Assembly (NCBI RefSeq): GCF_000389965.1
Contig: NC_021191.1
Coordinates: forward strand, 683,501-747,500
Direction: 5' to 3'
Length of the DNA stretch: 64,000 nucleotides
DNA from: Actinoplanes sp. N902-109
Lineage (GTDB): Bacteria > Actinomycetota > Actinomycetes > Mycobacteriales > Micromonosporaceae
A program made the position numbers and the translations under genes. The notes beneath the pieces are model-generated. The model saw only the letters and a program-made list of their open reading frames with translations, did no database searches and had not been told where the DNA came from. Below, piece by piece: positions 1 through 8,313 of this stretch (within the stretch, counting starts at the first letter, position 1; every line of letters starts with the position of its first letter).

Positions 1-585
1 GGTGCCGGACCAGCCGAGGGTCAGCCCCTCGCCGGTCAGCGCGGACCGCAGCCGGTCGGGGGTGCCGGGTTTGGTCTCGTCGTACTCGCCGACCGGTCGC
101 CAGTCGGCGTCGGTGTGCGCGGCGGTCGCGGTGACCCGGTCGACCAGCCGGTGCACGCCCAGCTCGTTCTCCACCGCGAGCAGCAGCGCGCCCCCGGGCC
201 GCAGGCTGCGGCTGAGCACCCGGACGCCCTCCGCCCAGTCGTACTGCGGGCCCTCCACCGAGCACAGCCGGCCCACCCCGTCGAGCGCCACCACCAGGTC
301 GTACTGCTCGTTCTCGGGCAGCTTGGCCAGCGTTCCACACAGGACGTCGAACCCGGCCGCGCTGAGGGCGGTCGCTTCCGGCTCCGAGCGGATCAGGCAG
401 GTGACTTCCCCGTACGCCCGCAGCACGTCGACGACCGACATCTCGTGCGGACCGGCGACGAGCACCCGCCCACCGGCCGGGATCAGCGCCTCCACTGCTC
501 GCAGGAGGTAGCCGTACGCGGGGCCACCGGCCGGAGCCGCGTCGGACCAGCCGGCCATCTCACCACCGAGGTGTCGAAGGGTCAC
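1..585 (-). CDS. Class I SAM-dependent methyltransferase-like protein (3' end cut by window edge)
   Basis: The reading frame runs off the left edge, so only the first 195 codons are present. It starts at a GTG at 585 preceded by a strong AGAGGAGG ribosome site. Residues about 35-45 read as a glycine-rich SAM loop (GGRVLVAGPH), and a later stretch around LVVALDGVGR and LRPGGALLLAVENELG fits the post-I and post-III strands of a Rossmann methyltransferase. It follows the unassigned glycan gene at 668-1480 by 82 bases on the same strand, so it is probably the distal gene of the pseB-pseC arm and may methylate a sugar. Substrate unknown. Confidence 0.7.
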   Translation of the reverse strand, partial: MTLRHLGGEMAGWSDAAPAGGPAYGYLLRAVEALIPAGGRVLVAGPHEMSVVDVLRAYGEVTCLIRSEPEATALSAAGFDVLCGTLAKLPENEQYDLVVALDGVGRLCSVEGPQYDWAEGVRVLSRSLRPGGALLLAVENELGVHRLVDRVTATAAHTDADWRPVGEYDETKPGTPDRLRSALTGEGLTLGWSGT

Positions 586-667
586 TGTGCCTCCTCTGGC
601 ATGCCCTCATGGCCCTCACCGTCGCGGCCGTCGATCCGTGACGCCAGGTGAGGTTCGGTGCAATCGG

Positions 668-1480
668 TCATGCCGCAGCCCACCCCAGCGTCACGCGCAG
701 TTCCGCGGGCGAGGCGAGCACGTCGGCGCCCAGTTCGGCGAGCGCCGAGGCGGTGGCGACCTGCGGGTCGGGGAACGCGGCGTGGAACTCCGGCCACTGC
801 CGGCGGATCCGCTGGGCGATCGTGTCGACCTCGCCGGCCAGGTGCATCGGGTCGCCGTAGACGGCCGGTTCGCAGCCCACCGCGGCGCCGTACAGCACCG
901 CGCTGCTCAGCCGGTTGGATGCGACGCGCTGGTGCCGGCGCAGCTCGTCGAGCTGGTTGTGCAGGAACCGGGTGTTGGTATCGCGCCAGCGCAGCCCGCG
1001 GTAGCCGTGGCAGACCACCCGCCCGGCCTGCTCGTAGCGCCGCCGGGTGCGGTCGTCCTGGTACTCGTGCCAGTACAGGCAGAAGGTGACCGGACCGGCC
1101 TCGGTCGCCAGGACCTCGTCGATCAGCCGCTGATGGTCGCCGGCGATGTGCTGGCCCTCCCAGCCGTGGAACGGGTAGTAGATGGTGCCCTCGCGCGGTG
1201 CCGCCGGGTCCACCGGGGCAGCCGTCCGCAGCAGGTAGAGGAACGGCGCGCCGACGACGGTGGCGTAGCGCCGGCCCATCGACCGGGCCCGCCGCCGGGT
1301 CTGCTCGGACCACACGAAGATCGGCCGGCCGGAGACGTACGGTGTGCCCGCCCCGAGCCCGTCCACCACGTTCCAGCCGTGCTGCAGGTACCCGTCGATC
1401 CGCGGCGGGTCGTCCGGGTCCAGCCCGCAGTACGCGGCCAGCACGTGCGCGTGGCCGTAGAAGTGGTTCGCGTGGTGCAC
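668..1480 (-). CDS. Unassigned surface-glycan biosynthesis protein (GT-B/capsule-type)
   Basis: This 270-residue protein starts at a GTG only 4 bases after the pseC stop. I do not recognise a named family. Features resemble GT-B-like capsule and CDP-glycerol-type transferases: an early YLQHGW motif, a VWSEQTRRRARSMG block followed by VVGAPFLYL, and a late SSAVLYGAAVGCEPAVYGDP stretch of the kind that contacts the donor in such enzymes. It has no signal peptide or clear membrane segment. Position inside the pse arm makes a glycosyltransferase or glycan-processing role likely. It does not look like PseG or PseF. Function is inference from context. Confidence 0.6.
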   Translation of the reverse strand: MHHANHFYGHAHVLAAYCGLDPDDPPRIDGYLQHGWNVVDGLGAGTPYVSGRPIFVWSEQTRRRARSMGRRYATVVGAPFLYLLRTAAPVDPAAPREGTIYYPFHGWEGQHIAGDHQRLIDEVLATEAGPVTFCLYWHEYQDDRTRRRYEQAGRVVCHGYRGLRWRDTNTRFLHNQLDELRRHQRVASNRLSSAVLYGAAVGCEPAVYGDPMHLAGEVDTIAQRIRRQWPEFHAAFPDPQVATASALAELGADVLASPAELRVTLGWAAA

Positions 1481-1484
1481 CGGC

Positions 1485-2603
1485 TCAGCTCCCCAGAACG
1501 CCGCGGAGGGTCTCGACCACGCGGTCCTGGTCCGGGTCGGAAAGGTCGTAGAACAGCGGGAGCGAGATCTCCTCGGCGTAGAAGGCCTCGGCGTTGGGGC
1601 ACATGCCCCGCCGGTAGCCGAGATCCTCGTAGACCGGGTGCCAGTACGCCGGGATGTAGTTCACCTGCACCCCGATGCCGGCCGCCCGCAACCGTTCGAA
1701 GACCTCACGACGGCGACCATCCAGGATCCGTACGGGATAGAGGTGCCGCATCGGATCCACGTAGTCCCGGGTCACCGGCAGCCGCAGTCCCGGTACGTCG
1801 GCGAGCAGCGCGTCGTAGCGGGCCGTGAGCGCCACCCGCCGAGCCTTGAACGCGCTGAGCCTGCGCAGTTGCGAGCTGCCGAGCGCACACAGCACGTCGG
1901 GCAGCCGGTAGTTGAGGCCGAACTCGTGCACCTCGTGGAACCACGGACCCTCGTCCGGGCGGCGCAGGTTGTCGCGCACCACGCCGACCGAGCGGAACGT
2001 CCGGGCGCGCTGCAGCAGCGCGGGATCGGGGGAGGCGACCGCGCCGCCCTCGGCTGTCGTCAGGTTCTTGGTCGGGAAGAACGAGAACGTGGTGAGGTCG
2101 GCGAGCGTGCCCACCGGCCGGCCGCGGTACGTCGAGGCGATCGAGTGCGCCGCGTCCGCGATCAGCACCGCCTCCGCGCTGTCGGCCACCTTGCGCAGCT
2201 CGTCGTACTCGGCGGGGTGCCCGGCGTAGTCCACGGCCGCGATCGCCCTGGTGCGCGCGGTGACCGCCGCCTGCACCGCGAACGGGTCCAGGTTGGCGGT
2301 GTCCTCCTGCACGTCGGCGAAGACCACCGTCGCGCCGAGTTGCGAGGCCGTGCCCGCCGTGGCGTAGAACGTCATCGGCGTGGTGATGACCTCGTCACCG
2401 GGGCCCACCCCGGCCGCCGCGTACGCCGTGTGCAGCGCCGCGGTGCCGTTGCTGACCGCCACGCAGGGTGCACCGGCCACGCGGGCGAGGTCGTTCTCGA
2501 ACAGCTCGACCCGGGGGCCGGTGGTCAGCCAGTCGCTGCGCAGCGCCGAGGCGACCGCTGCCATGTCGTCGTCGGTGACGTTCTGCCGTCCGTACGGCAG
2601 CAT
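1485..2603 (-). CDS. pseC: PseC-like UDP-4-keto-sugar aminotransferase (DegT/DnrJ/EryC1 family)
   Basis: This 372-residue PLP enzyme should aminate the 4-keto sugar made by PseB, giving UDP-4-amino-4,6-dideoxy-N-acetyl-altrosamine, step two of pseudaminic acid synthesis. The family Asp-x-x-His (DAAH, Asp150) and the PLP lysine in FPTKNLTTAEGG (Lys179) are intact, as is the SNGTAALH phosphate-binding loop near residue 51. Its ATG shares one base with the pseB stop (TGATG), so the two are translationally coupled. A much longer frame through 3806 exists but ignores pseB; the ATG at 2603 fits the family length. A related sugar aminotransferase cannot be excluded, but adjacency to pseB favours PseC. 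Confidence 0.88.
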   Translation of the reverse strand: MLPYGRQNVTDDDMAAVASALRSDWLTTGPRVELFENDLARVAGAPCVAVSNGTAALHTAYAAAGVGPGDEVITTPMTFYATAGTASQLGATVVFADVQEDTANLDPFAVQAAVTARTRAIAAVDYAGHPAEYDELRKVADSAEAVLIADAAHSIASTYRGRPVGTLADLTTFSFFPTKNLTTAEGGAVASPDPALLQRARTFRSVGVVRDNLRRPDEGPWFHEVHEFGLNYRLPDVLCALGSSQLRRLSAFKARRVALTARYDALLADVPGLRLPVTRDYVDPMRHLYPVRILDGRRREVFERLRAAGIGVQVNYIPAYWHPVYEDLGYRRGMCPNAEAFYAEEISLPLFYDLSDPDQDRVVETLRGVLGS

Positions 2604-3583
2604 CACTGCTCCTTGACGAGGTCGCGCATCTCGTCGACCTCCAGCCAGAGGTCGTTGTTGTCGGAGCGGTAGTTGAAGCCGTCGGCGACCGGCTCGCCCC
2701 CCTCGGGCGTCTGGTAGCCCCAGCTCGCGACGACCGGCTGCACCACGTAGCGGTCCGGGAAGCGCAGGGTCCGGCGGCTGTCGTCGGCGGCGATCATCTC
2801 CTCGTGCAGCTTCTCGCCGGGGCGCATGCCCATCTCGTGCGTGGGGGCGTCCGGCGCGACCGCCTCGACCAGGTCGAGGATGCGCATGCTGGGGATGCGC
2901 GGCACGAACAGTTCGCCGCCCTGCATCACGTCGAACGAGTCGACGACGAACTTGACCGCCTGGTCCAGGGTGATCCAGAAGCGGGTCATCCGCTTGTCGG
3001 TGATCGGCAGGCTCTTGCCCTCGGCGTTGAGCTTGCGGAAGAACGGCACGACCGAGCCGCGGCTGCCCATCACGTTGCCGTAGCGCACGACGGCGAAGCG
3101 GGTGGGGTGGGTGGCGGCGTAGTGGTTGCCCGCGATGAACAGCTTGTCGGCGACCAGTTTGGTGGCGCCGTACAGGTTGATCGGGCTGGACGCCTTGTCG
3201 GTGGAGAGCGCGACGACGCGCTGCACGCCGGCGTTGATCGCGGCGTCGACGACGTTCTGCGAGCCGTTGATGTTGGTCGCGATGAACTCCGACGGGTTGT
3301 ACTCCGCGGTGTCGACCTGCTTGAGGGCGGCGGCGTGGACCACGTGGTCGACGCCGTGCATGGCCCGGTCGAGACGGTCCTTGTCGCGGATGTCGCCGAG
3401 GAAGAAACGCAGCCGGGGGTCGTCGCCGAACATCTGGCGGACCTCGTACTGCTTCAGCTCGTCGCGGCTGAACACCACGATGCGGTGCGGGTCGAGATTT
3501 GCCAGTGCGTGGCCCAGGAAAGCCTTCCCGAAGGAGCCGGTGGCTCCGGTGACCAGGATGGACGAACCGCTCAACACACTCAT
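2603..3583 (-). CDS. pseB: PseB-like UDP-GlcNAc 4,6-dehydratase (inverting)
   Basis: This 326-residue SDR of the FlaA1/PseB group converts UDP-GlcNAc to the UDP-4-keto-6-deoxy-altrose form that opens the pseudaminic acid pathway. The NAD(P) loop TGATGSFG lies at residues 12-19. The catalytic set is visible as STDKA (Asp129, Lys130) and YGATK (Tyr138, Lys142). The PGEKLHEEM motif typical of the family is also present. The ATG at 3583 has a GGGAGC ribosome site. The gene heads the minus-strand arm and is divergent from the acyl carrier protein gene, with 185 bases between them. In known organisms the product serves flagellin or capsule glycans; here the acceptor is unknown. Confidence 0.9.
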   Translation of the reverse strand: MSVLSGSSILVTGATGSFGKAFLGHALANLDPHRIVVFSRDELKQYEVRQMFGDDPRLRFFLGDIRDKDRLDRAMHGVDHVVHAAALKQVDTAEYNPSEFIATNINGSQNVVDAAINAGVQRVVALSTDKASSPINLYGATKLVADKLFIAGNHYAATHPTRFAVVRYGNVMGSRGSVVPFFRKLNAEGKSLPITDKRMTRFWITLDQAVKFVVDSFDVMQGGELFVPRIPSMRILDLVEAVAPDAPTHEMGMRPGEKLHEEMIAADDSRRTLRFPDRYVVQPVVASWGYQTPEGGEPVADGFNYRSDNNDLWLEVDEMRDLVKEQ

Positions 3584-3768
3584 GAATTGCTCCCGGGGGG
3601 TGGCACGGGCTTTGAACGCAGCGAAGCATAACCGCGTGATCTGGCATTTCCAGGGGCTCGGGAGAAAGCCGGATGCAATTCATGTTCAGTTCAACCCGGC
3701 TTGGTCGTGACGTTGCGGGCGCTGAGGCATGGTGGTTTCCTTCGCCCATCCGCCCTTGGAGTAACACC

Positions 3769-4014
3769 GTGATTGAGCTGCAGAGACTGCGTGAGACGTT
3801 CCGCACCGCGCTGGACCTTCCCGCGGACGCCCCCGTGGATGATCTGCACTACCAGGACAACGAGAAGTGGGATTCGCTGGCACACATGTCACTGGTCGCG
3901 GCCATTGAAGATGAATTCTCGGTAATGATCGACACCGATGATGTCATCAACTTGTCCTCATTCGGCGAGGCTGTGCGAATTCTTGGTAAATACGGGGTGG
4001 ACTTCGATGAGTGA
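3769..4014 (+). CDS. Dedicated acyl carrier protein
   Basis: An 81-residue acidic protein with the phosphopantetheine attachment motif DSLAHM (Ser36) followed by the usual helix LVAAIEDEF. I chose the GTG at 3769 because a TTGGAG ribosome site sits just upstream and the length then matches ordinary carrier proteins; the ATG at 3673 would add an unrelated 32-residue tail. It overlaps the next gene by 8 bases and opens the plus-strand operon. The neighbours (ligase, reductases) suggest that it carries an acyl or aminoacyl group destined for a sugar, rather than serving general fatty acid synthesis. Confidence 0.88.
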   Translation: MIELQRLRETFRTALDLPADAPVDDLHYQDNEKWDSLAHMSLVAAIEDEFSVMIDTDDVINLSSFGEAVRILGKYGVDFDE

Positions 4015-4744
4015 TCGGGTTGCGCTGATCACCGGCGCTTCCCGGGGCATCGGGTACGCAGTCGCCGGCCGGCTGGCCGAGCAGGGCTGCGACCTTGTCG
4101 TGCACGGCAACCGGGCCGAACCGATCGAGCGGGCCGCCGCCGAGCTCGCCGGCAAATACGCGGTGAACGTCGTGCCCGCGCACGGCGACATCGCGGACCC
4201 GGCGACGAGCAAGGCGCTGATGCGCGTGGCGTTCGACCGCTACCGCCGCCTCGACGCGCTCGTCATCAACGCCGGGACGCACGCTGCCGGGATGCTCGGC
4301 ATGACGCCCGACGCCACGATCGAGCGGCTGTTCGCGGTCAACGCGGCCGGGGCGGCGTACACGCTGCAGCACGCCGTGCGCCTGCTCGGCCGGGGTCAGC
4401 ACCCGGCCGTCGTGCTGGTCTCCTCGGTGACCGCGGGCGCGGGCGTCGCCGGGCAGGCCGTCTATGCCGCGTCGAAGGCGGCGGTCAGCGGGCTGACCCG
4501 CTCGGCGGCCCAGGAACTCGGGCCGCGTGGCATCCGGGTCAACGCCGTCGCGCCCGGCTTCATCACCACCGACATGCTCGACACCCTCGACAGCGACGGC
4601 CGTGCGCAGCGGGTCGCGCAGACCGCGCTCGGCCGCCTCGGTGAGCCGGATGACGTCGCGGACGTCGTCGCGTTCCTGCTCGGCGATCAGGCGCGCTTCG
4701 TCACCGGTCAGGTGCTCGGGGTCGACGGAGGAATCTCGCTGTGA
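4007..4744 (+). CDS. FabG-like SDR ketoreductase
   Basis: A 245-residue short-chain dehydrogenase. TGASRGIG (residues 9-16) binds NAD(P)H, NAG (88-90) is the structural motif, and the catalytic Ser140, Tyr153 and Lys157 (YAASK) are all present; the C-terminus ends in the typical GQVLGVDGGISL. It most resembles 3-oxoacyl-ACP reductases. The ATG lies inside the end of the carrier-protein gene, and the stop overlaps the GTG of the ligase gene by 4 bases. In context it probably reduces a 3-oxo group on the carrier-bound acyl chain, giving a 3-hydroxyacyl unit. A sugar ketoreductase role is possible but less likely. Confidence 0.85.
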   Translation: MSDRVALITGASRGIGYAVAGRLAEQGCDLVVHGNRAEPIERAAAELAGKYAVNVVPAHGDIADPATSKALMRVAFDRYRRLDALVINAGTHAAGMLGMTPDATIERLFAVNAAGAAYTLQHAVRLLGRGQHPAVVLVSSVTAGAGVAGQAVYAASKAAVSGLTRSAAQELGPRGIRVNAVAPGFITTDMLDTLDSDGRAQRVAQTALGRLGEPDDVADVVAFLLGDQARFVTGQVLGVDGGISL

Positions 4745-6072
4745 ACCTGCTCCATCCCGGGGCCCGGGTGGTCGACGCCGTGACCGGCGAGACCCTGGCG
4801 GACGCCGACGTCGATGCCGCGGCCACGTACTTTGCCAGGCAGCCGCCCGGCGTGGTGTTCGCGCTGACCGCGACGACCGTCCCGGCGGTGGCCCGCTATC
4901 TGGGCGCGTTGCGGGCCGGGCGGCCGGTCGCGCTGCTCGACCCGGACCTCGCGCGGCCGGCGCTGCTGGACTTCATCGCCCGCTTCGAGCCGGCGCTGGT
5001 GACCGGGGCGTCGGGTGAGCCGCCGGCGGGTTATGCCGCCGATGGTGACGGGTGGGTCCGGCAGTCCGCCGCCGCGGCCGTACACCCGGATCTGGGTCTG
5101 CTGCTGACCACCAGCGGGTCGACCGGCAACCCGAAGCTGGTCCGGCTCAGCCGGGCGGCGCTGCTGGCGAACACCGAGGCGATCATCGCCAGCCTGGGCA
5201 TCACCGCGGATGAGGTCGCGGTGACCACGCTGCCGTTCTTCTACTCGTACGGGATGTCAGTGCTGAACAGCCACCTGCTGGCCGGTGCGACGGTGGTGCT
5301 GGAACGTGGCGGCTTGGTGCAGCGCGACTTCTGGACGGTCGTCGCCGAGCACGGCGTGACGTCGCTGGCCGCTGTGCCCTACCAGTACGAGATGCTGCGC
5401 CGGCTCCGGTTCGACCCGGCGAGGTATCCGGCATTGCGCACGCTCACCCAGGCCGGTGGGCGGTTGCGCACCGAGCTCGTGACCGACTTCGCCGCGCGGA
5501 TGGCTGCCGTGGGCGGGCGACTCGTGGTGATGTACGGCCAGACCGAGGCCGCACCCCGGATGGCGGCGCTGCCCGCCGACCGGATCGCCGACAAGCTCGG
5601 CTCGGTGGGGCTGCCGCTGCCCGGTGGTTCGTTCGCGATCGAGGACGACGAGGTCGTCTATCGCGGACCCAACGTCATGATGGGCTACGCCGACACCGCC
5701 GCCGACCTCGCCAAGCCGGACGAGCTGCACGGCGTGCTGCGCACCGGTGACCTCGGCCGCATCGACGACGCCGGGTTCCTGTTCCTGACCGGCCGGGTCA
5801 AGCGGATCGGCAAGGTGTTCGGCGTGCGGGTCAACCTCGACGACGTCGAACGCGAACTCGCCGGGCACGGCGCGGTTGCCGCGGTGGCCGGCGACGACAA
5901 GCTGCACATCTTCGTGGAGGGCGCCGACGCCGAACGGGCCCGGGCGGTCCGCAGCGAGCTGGCCGGGTTCCTCGGCACCCACTTCTCCGGCCTGGACGTC
6001 CGCGGCATCGAGGCACTGCCCCTGCTCCCGACCGGCAAGGTCGACTACCGGTCGCTGGAGGTTCTCCCGTGA
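4741..6072 (+). CDS. AMP-forming acyl/aminoacyl ligase
   Basis: A 443-residue adenylate-forming enzyme, shorter than the usual 500-600 residues. The phosphate loop LLTTSGSTGNPK (residues 121-132), the A5 motif YGQTE (265-269), the A8 region RTGDLGRIDDAG and the terminal catalytic lysine in LPTGK (Lys433) are visible. The N-terminal domain looks compact. It probably activates a carboxylic acid as the adenylate and loads it onto the carrier protein at 3769. It overlaps both neighbours by 4 bases (GTGA junctions), so expression is coupled. The substrate acid cannot be read from the sequence. Confidence 0.85.
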   Translation: MNLLHPGARVVDAVTGETLADADVDAAATYFARQPPGVVFALTATTVPAVARYLGALRAGRPVALLDPDLARPALLDFIARFEPALVTGASGEPPAGYAADGDGWVRQSAAAAVHPDLGLLLTTSGSTGNPKLVRLSRAALLANTEAIIASLGITADEVAVTTLPFFYSYGMSVLNSHLLAGATVVLERGGLVQRDFWTVVAEHGVTSLAAVPYQYEMLRRLRFDPARYPALRTLTQAGGRLRTELVTDFAARMAAVGGRLVVMYGQTEAAPRMAALPADRIADKLGSVGLPLPGGSFAIEDDEVVYRGPNVMMGYADTAADLAKPDELHGVLRTGDLGRIDDAGFLFLTGRVKRIGKVFGVRVNLDDVERELAGHGAVAAVAGDDKLHIFVEGADAERARAVRSELAGFLGTHFSGLDVRGIEALPLLPTGKVDYRSLEVLP

Positions 6073-7106
6073 GTGTGTTCACCCTGTCTCAGCCCAGGCG
6101 CGAGGCGTTGCTGCTCAAGGAACTGTCCGAGCTGACCCAGCACCACCGCGCCAACTCCCCGGAGTACGACCGGATCCTCACCGCCTCCGGGTTCACGTCC
6201 GCGAGCACCGTGGCCGAGCTGCCCTGGCTGCCCGTGCGGCTGTTCAAGAACCTGCACCTGAAGAGCATCCCGGACGACGAGGTCTTCAAGGTCCTCACGT
6301 CCAGCGGCACCACCGGTGCGGTCAGCCGGATCTACCTGGACAAGACCGCGGCGGCGGCGCAGACCCGCCAGCTGGGCGCGACGCTGCAGCAGGTGCTCGG
6401 CCCGCGCCGGCTGCCGATGATCCTGGTCGACTCCAAGGGCCTGCTCAAGGATCGCCGCTCGTTCAGCGCGCGCGGGGCCGGGGTGCTGGGCATGGCGACC
6501 TTCGGGCGCGACCACGCCTGGGCGCTCGACCCCGACGGCAAGCCGGATGTGGCGGCCCTGCGCGGGTTCCTGGCCAAGCACGGCGGCGAGCCGTTCCTCA
6601 TCTTCGGCTTCACCTTCCTGGTCTGGCTGCACCTGTACGAGGTGGCCCGGGACCACGGCCTCGATCTCAGCAACGGCATCCTGATCCACAGCGGTGGCTG
6701 GAAGAAGCTGGTGGACCAGTCCGTGTCGCCGCAGGAGTTCCGCCGCCGGTTCCACGACGACACCGGCCTGACCCACATGCACAACTACTACGGGATGGTC
6801 GAGCAGATCGGCACGGTCTTCCTGGAGGGGCCGTCGGGTGGCTCGCTGTACTGCCCCGACTTCGCCGACGTCATCATCCGCAACCCGCGCACCTGGGCCG
6901 AGCAGCCGGTCGGCGAGCCGGGCCTGATCGAGGTCGTCAGCACGCTGCCCACCTCGTACCCGGGGCACGTGCTGCTCACCGAGGACCTGGGCGTGCTCGA
7001 CGGCATCGACGACGGCGACTGGCCGGGCAAGCGGTTCTCGGTGCTGGGCCGGCTGCCGCGCGCCGAGGCCCGCGGCTGCAGCGACACCTACCGGGAGGCG
7101 GCCTGA
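6069..7106 (+). CDS. LuxE-like acyl-protein synthetase
   Basis: A 345-residue protein of the LuxE/adenylate-forming group, the family that in luminous bacteria activates fatty acids as AMP esters and passes them to LuxC. The SSGTTGAVSR loop (residues 78-87) is the phosphate-binding motif, and later HSGGWKK and HNYYGMVEQIG blocks are characteristic of LuxE homologues. It starts at a GTG overlapping the ligase gene by 4 bases and its TGA shares one base with the LuxC-like ATG. No luciferase genes are present, so light emission is not the role. LuxE/LuxC pairs also occur in O-antigen and other glycan loci, which matches this setting. Confidence 0.85.
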   Translation: MSVFTLSQPRREALLLKELSELTQHHRANSPEYDRILTASGFTSASTVAELPWLPVRLFKNLHLKSIPDDEVFKVLTSSGTTGAVSRIYLDKTAAAAQTRQLGATLQQVLGPRRLPMILVDSKGLLKDRRSFSARGAGVLGMATFGRDHAWALDPDGKPDVAALRGFLAKHGGEPFLIFGFTFLVWLHLYEVARDHGLDLSNGILIHSGGWKKLVDQSVSPQEFRRRFHDDTGLTHMHNYYGMVEQIGTVFLEGPSGGSLYCPDFADVIIRNPRTWAEQPVGEPGLIEVVSTLPTSYPGHVLLTEDLGVLDGIDDGDWPGKRFSVLGRLPRAEARGCSDTYREAA

Positions 7107-8293
7107 TGGTGGACTACCGATTCGGCGAGCCCGGCTTCGCTGCCGACCGGCTCGCGGTGGGCGACGCCCGGGTGCTGGACTTCCTCTCCCGCTTCGCCCG
7201 CAAACTGCTCGCCCCCGCGGTTGCCCGGCGGCACCCGGAACTCGGCTCGCTCGGCTACTTCCTGCGCCCGGCGGAACTCAAGCGGGCCGCCGAGCGGATG
7301 CGCCGCGACGACAACACCTACGTGTTCCCGCGGGGCAACGTCTTCCACGTGCCACCGGCCAATGTGGACACTATCTTCGTGTACTCGTGGGCGCTGTCCG
7401 CGCTGGCCGGCAACCACAACGTCGTCCGCATCTCGACGCGCTCGGCCGGTGCCGCGGACACCGTGCTGGAGACGCTCAACGCCACCCTGCCGGACGCCGA
7501 CCCGGTGATCGCCCGGACCCAGAAGATGCTCACGTACGGCCGGGACGACAAGCTCACCGCCGAGTTCAGCGCGTGGTGCGACCTGCGGGTCATCTGGGGT
7601 GGTGACGCGGCTGTCGAGGCGATCCGCAAGCACCCGCTGCGCCCGTCCGCACGCGACCTCACCTTCCCCGACCGGACGTCCTGGGCGGCGTTGTCGGTGC
7701 CCGGGTGGCGCGCGGCCGAGGCGGGTGCCCGGCGCGCGGCGGTGCTCGGCTTCTCCAACGACGCCTACTGGTTCGACCAGGCCGCGTGTTCCTCGCCGCG
7801 GACCGTGTTCCTGGTCGGCGGCGAGCCCGCGCAGGCCACCGCCGTGCGCGAGGAGTTCCTGACGCTGCTCGGCGAGGTCGTCGGGCAGCGCGGCTGGGAG
7901 GTCGACGCGGCCATGGCGGTGGAGAAGCGGGTCAACGCGTACGAGCTGGCCGCCACCGGCGCAGCCGCCGCCATCGCCTTCCCGGACAACGCCATCACCT
8001 CGCTCACCCTGCGCGGGCCGGCCGCCGCACCCCGGCGCTGGATCGGTGCCGGCGCTTTCCCGTTCGCGCACGTCGCGGCGCTCACCGACCTGGTGCCGGC
8101 GATGAACCGGCAGGACCAGACGTTCAGCCACTTCGGTTTCGCCCGGGCCGACCTGCGCTCGTTCGCCGAGGCACTCGGCGGTCGCGGGGTCGACCGGATC
8201 GTCCCGTTCGGGTCCGCGCTGACCTTCAGCGCGATCTGGGACGGCTACGACCTACCGCACGAATTCACCCGGCTCACCACGCTCGAGCCATAG
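7106..8293 (+). CDS. LuxC-like acyl reductase
   Basis: A 395-residue LuxC-family protein, related to aldehyde dehydrogenases. LuxC reduces an acyl group held on a cysteine to an aldehyde with NADPH. The block FDQAACSSPRTVFLVGG places the likely nucleophile at Cys228, and GNVFHVPPANVD near residue 78 is a family signature in the nucleotide-binding half. Its ATG shares a base with the LuxE-like stop, so the two are made together and probably form a complex. In this operon it may reduce an acyl or aminoacyl unit delivered by the ligase and carrier protein. Whether the aldehyde is attached to a sugar is unknown. Confidence 0.85.
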   Translation: MVDYRFGEPGFAADRLAVGDARVLDFLSRFARKLLAPAVARRHPELGSLGYFLRPAELKRAAERMRRDDNTYVFPRGNVFHVPPANVDTIFVYSWALSALAGNHNVVRISTRSAGAADTVLETLNATLPDADPVIARTQKMLTYGRDDKLTAEFSAWCDLRVIWGGDAAVEAIRKHPLRPSARDLTFPDRTSWAALSVPGWRAAEAGARRAAVLGFSNDAYWFDQAACSSPRTVFLVGGEPAQATAVREEFLTLLGEVVGQRGWEVDAAMAVEKRVNAYELAATGAAAAIAFPDNAITSLTLRGPAAAPRRWIGAGAFPFAHVAALTDLVPAMNRQDQTFSHFGFARADLRSFAEALGGRGVDRIVPFGSALTFSAIWDGYDLPHEFTRLTTLEP

Positions 8294-8313
8294 ACGTAGG
8301 GGACTCACCTGTC

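Noticed and set aside
6069..8293. Bioluminescence (lux) genes
   Set aside because: Only LuxE and LuxC homologues are present; no luciferase subunits and the setting is a glycan locus.
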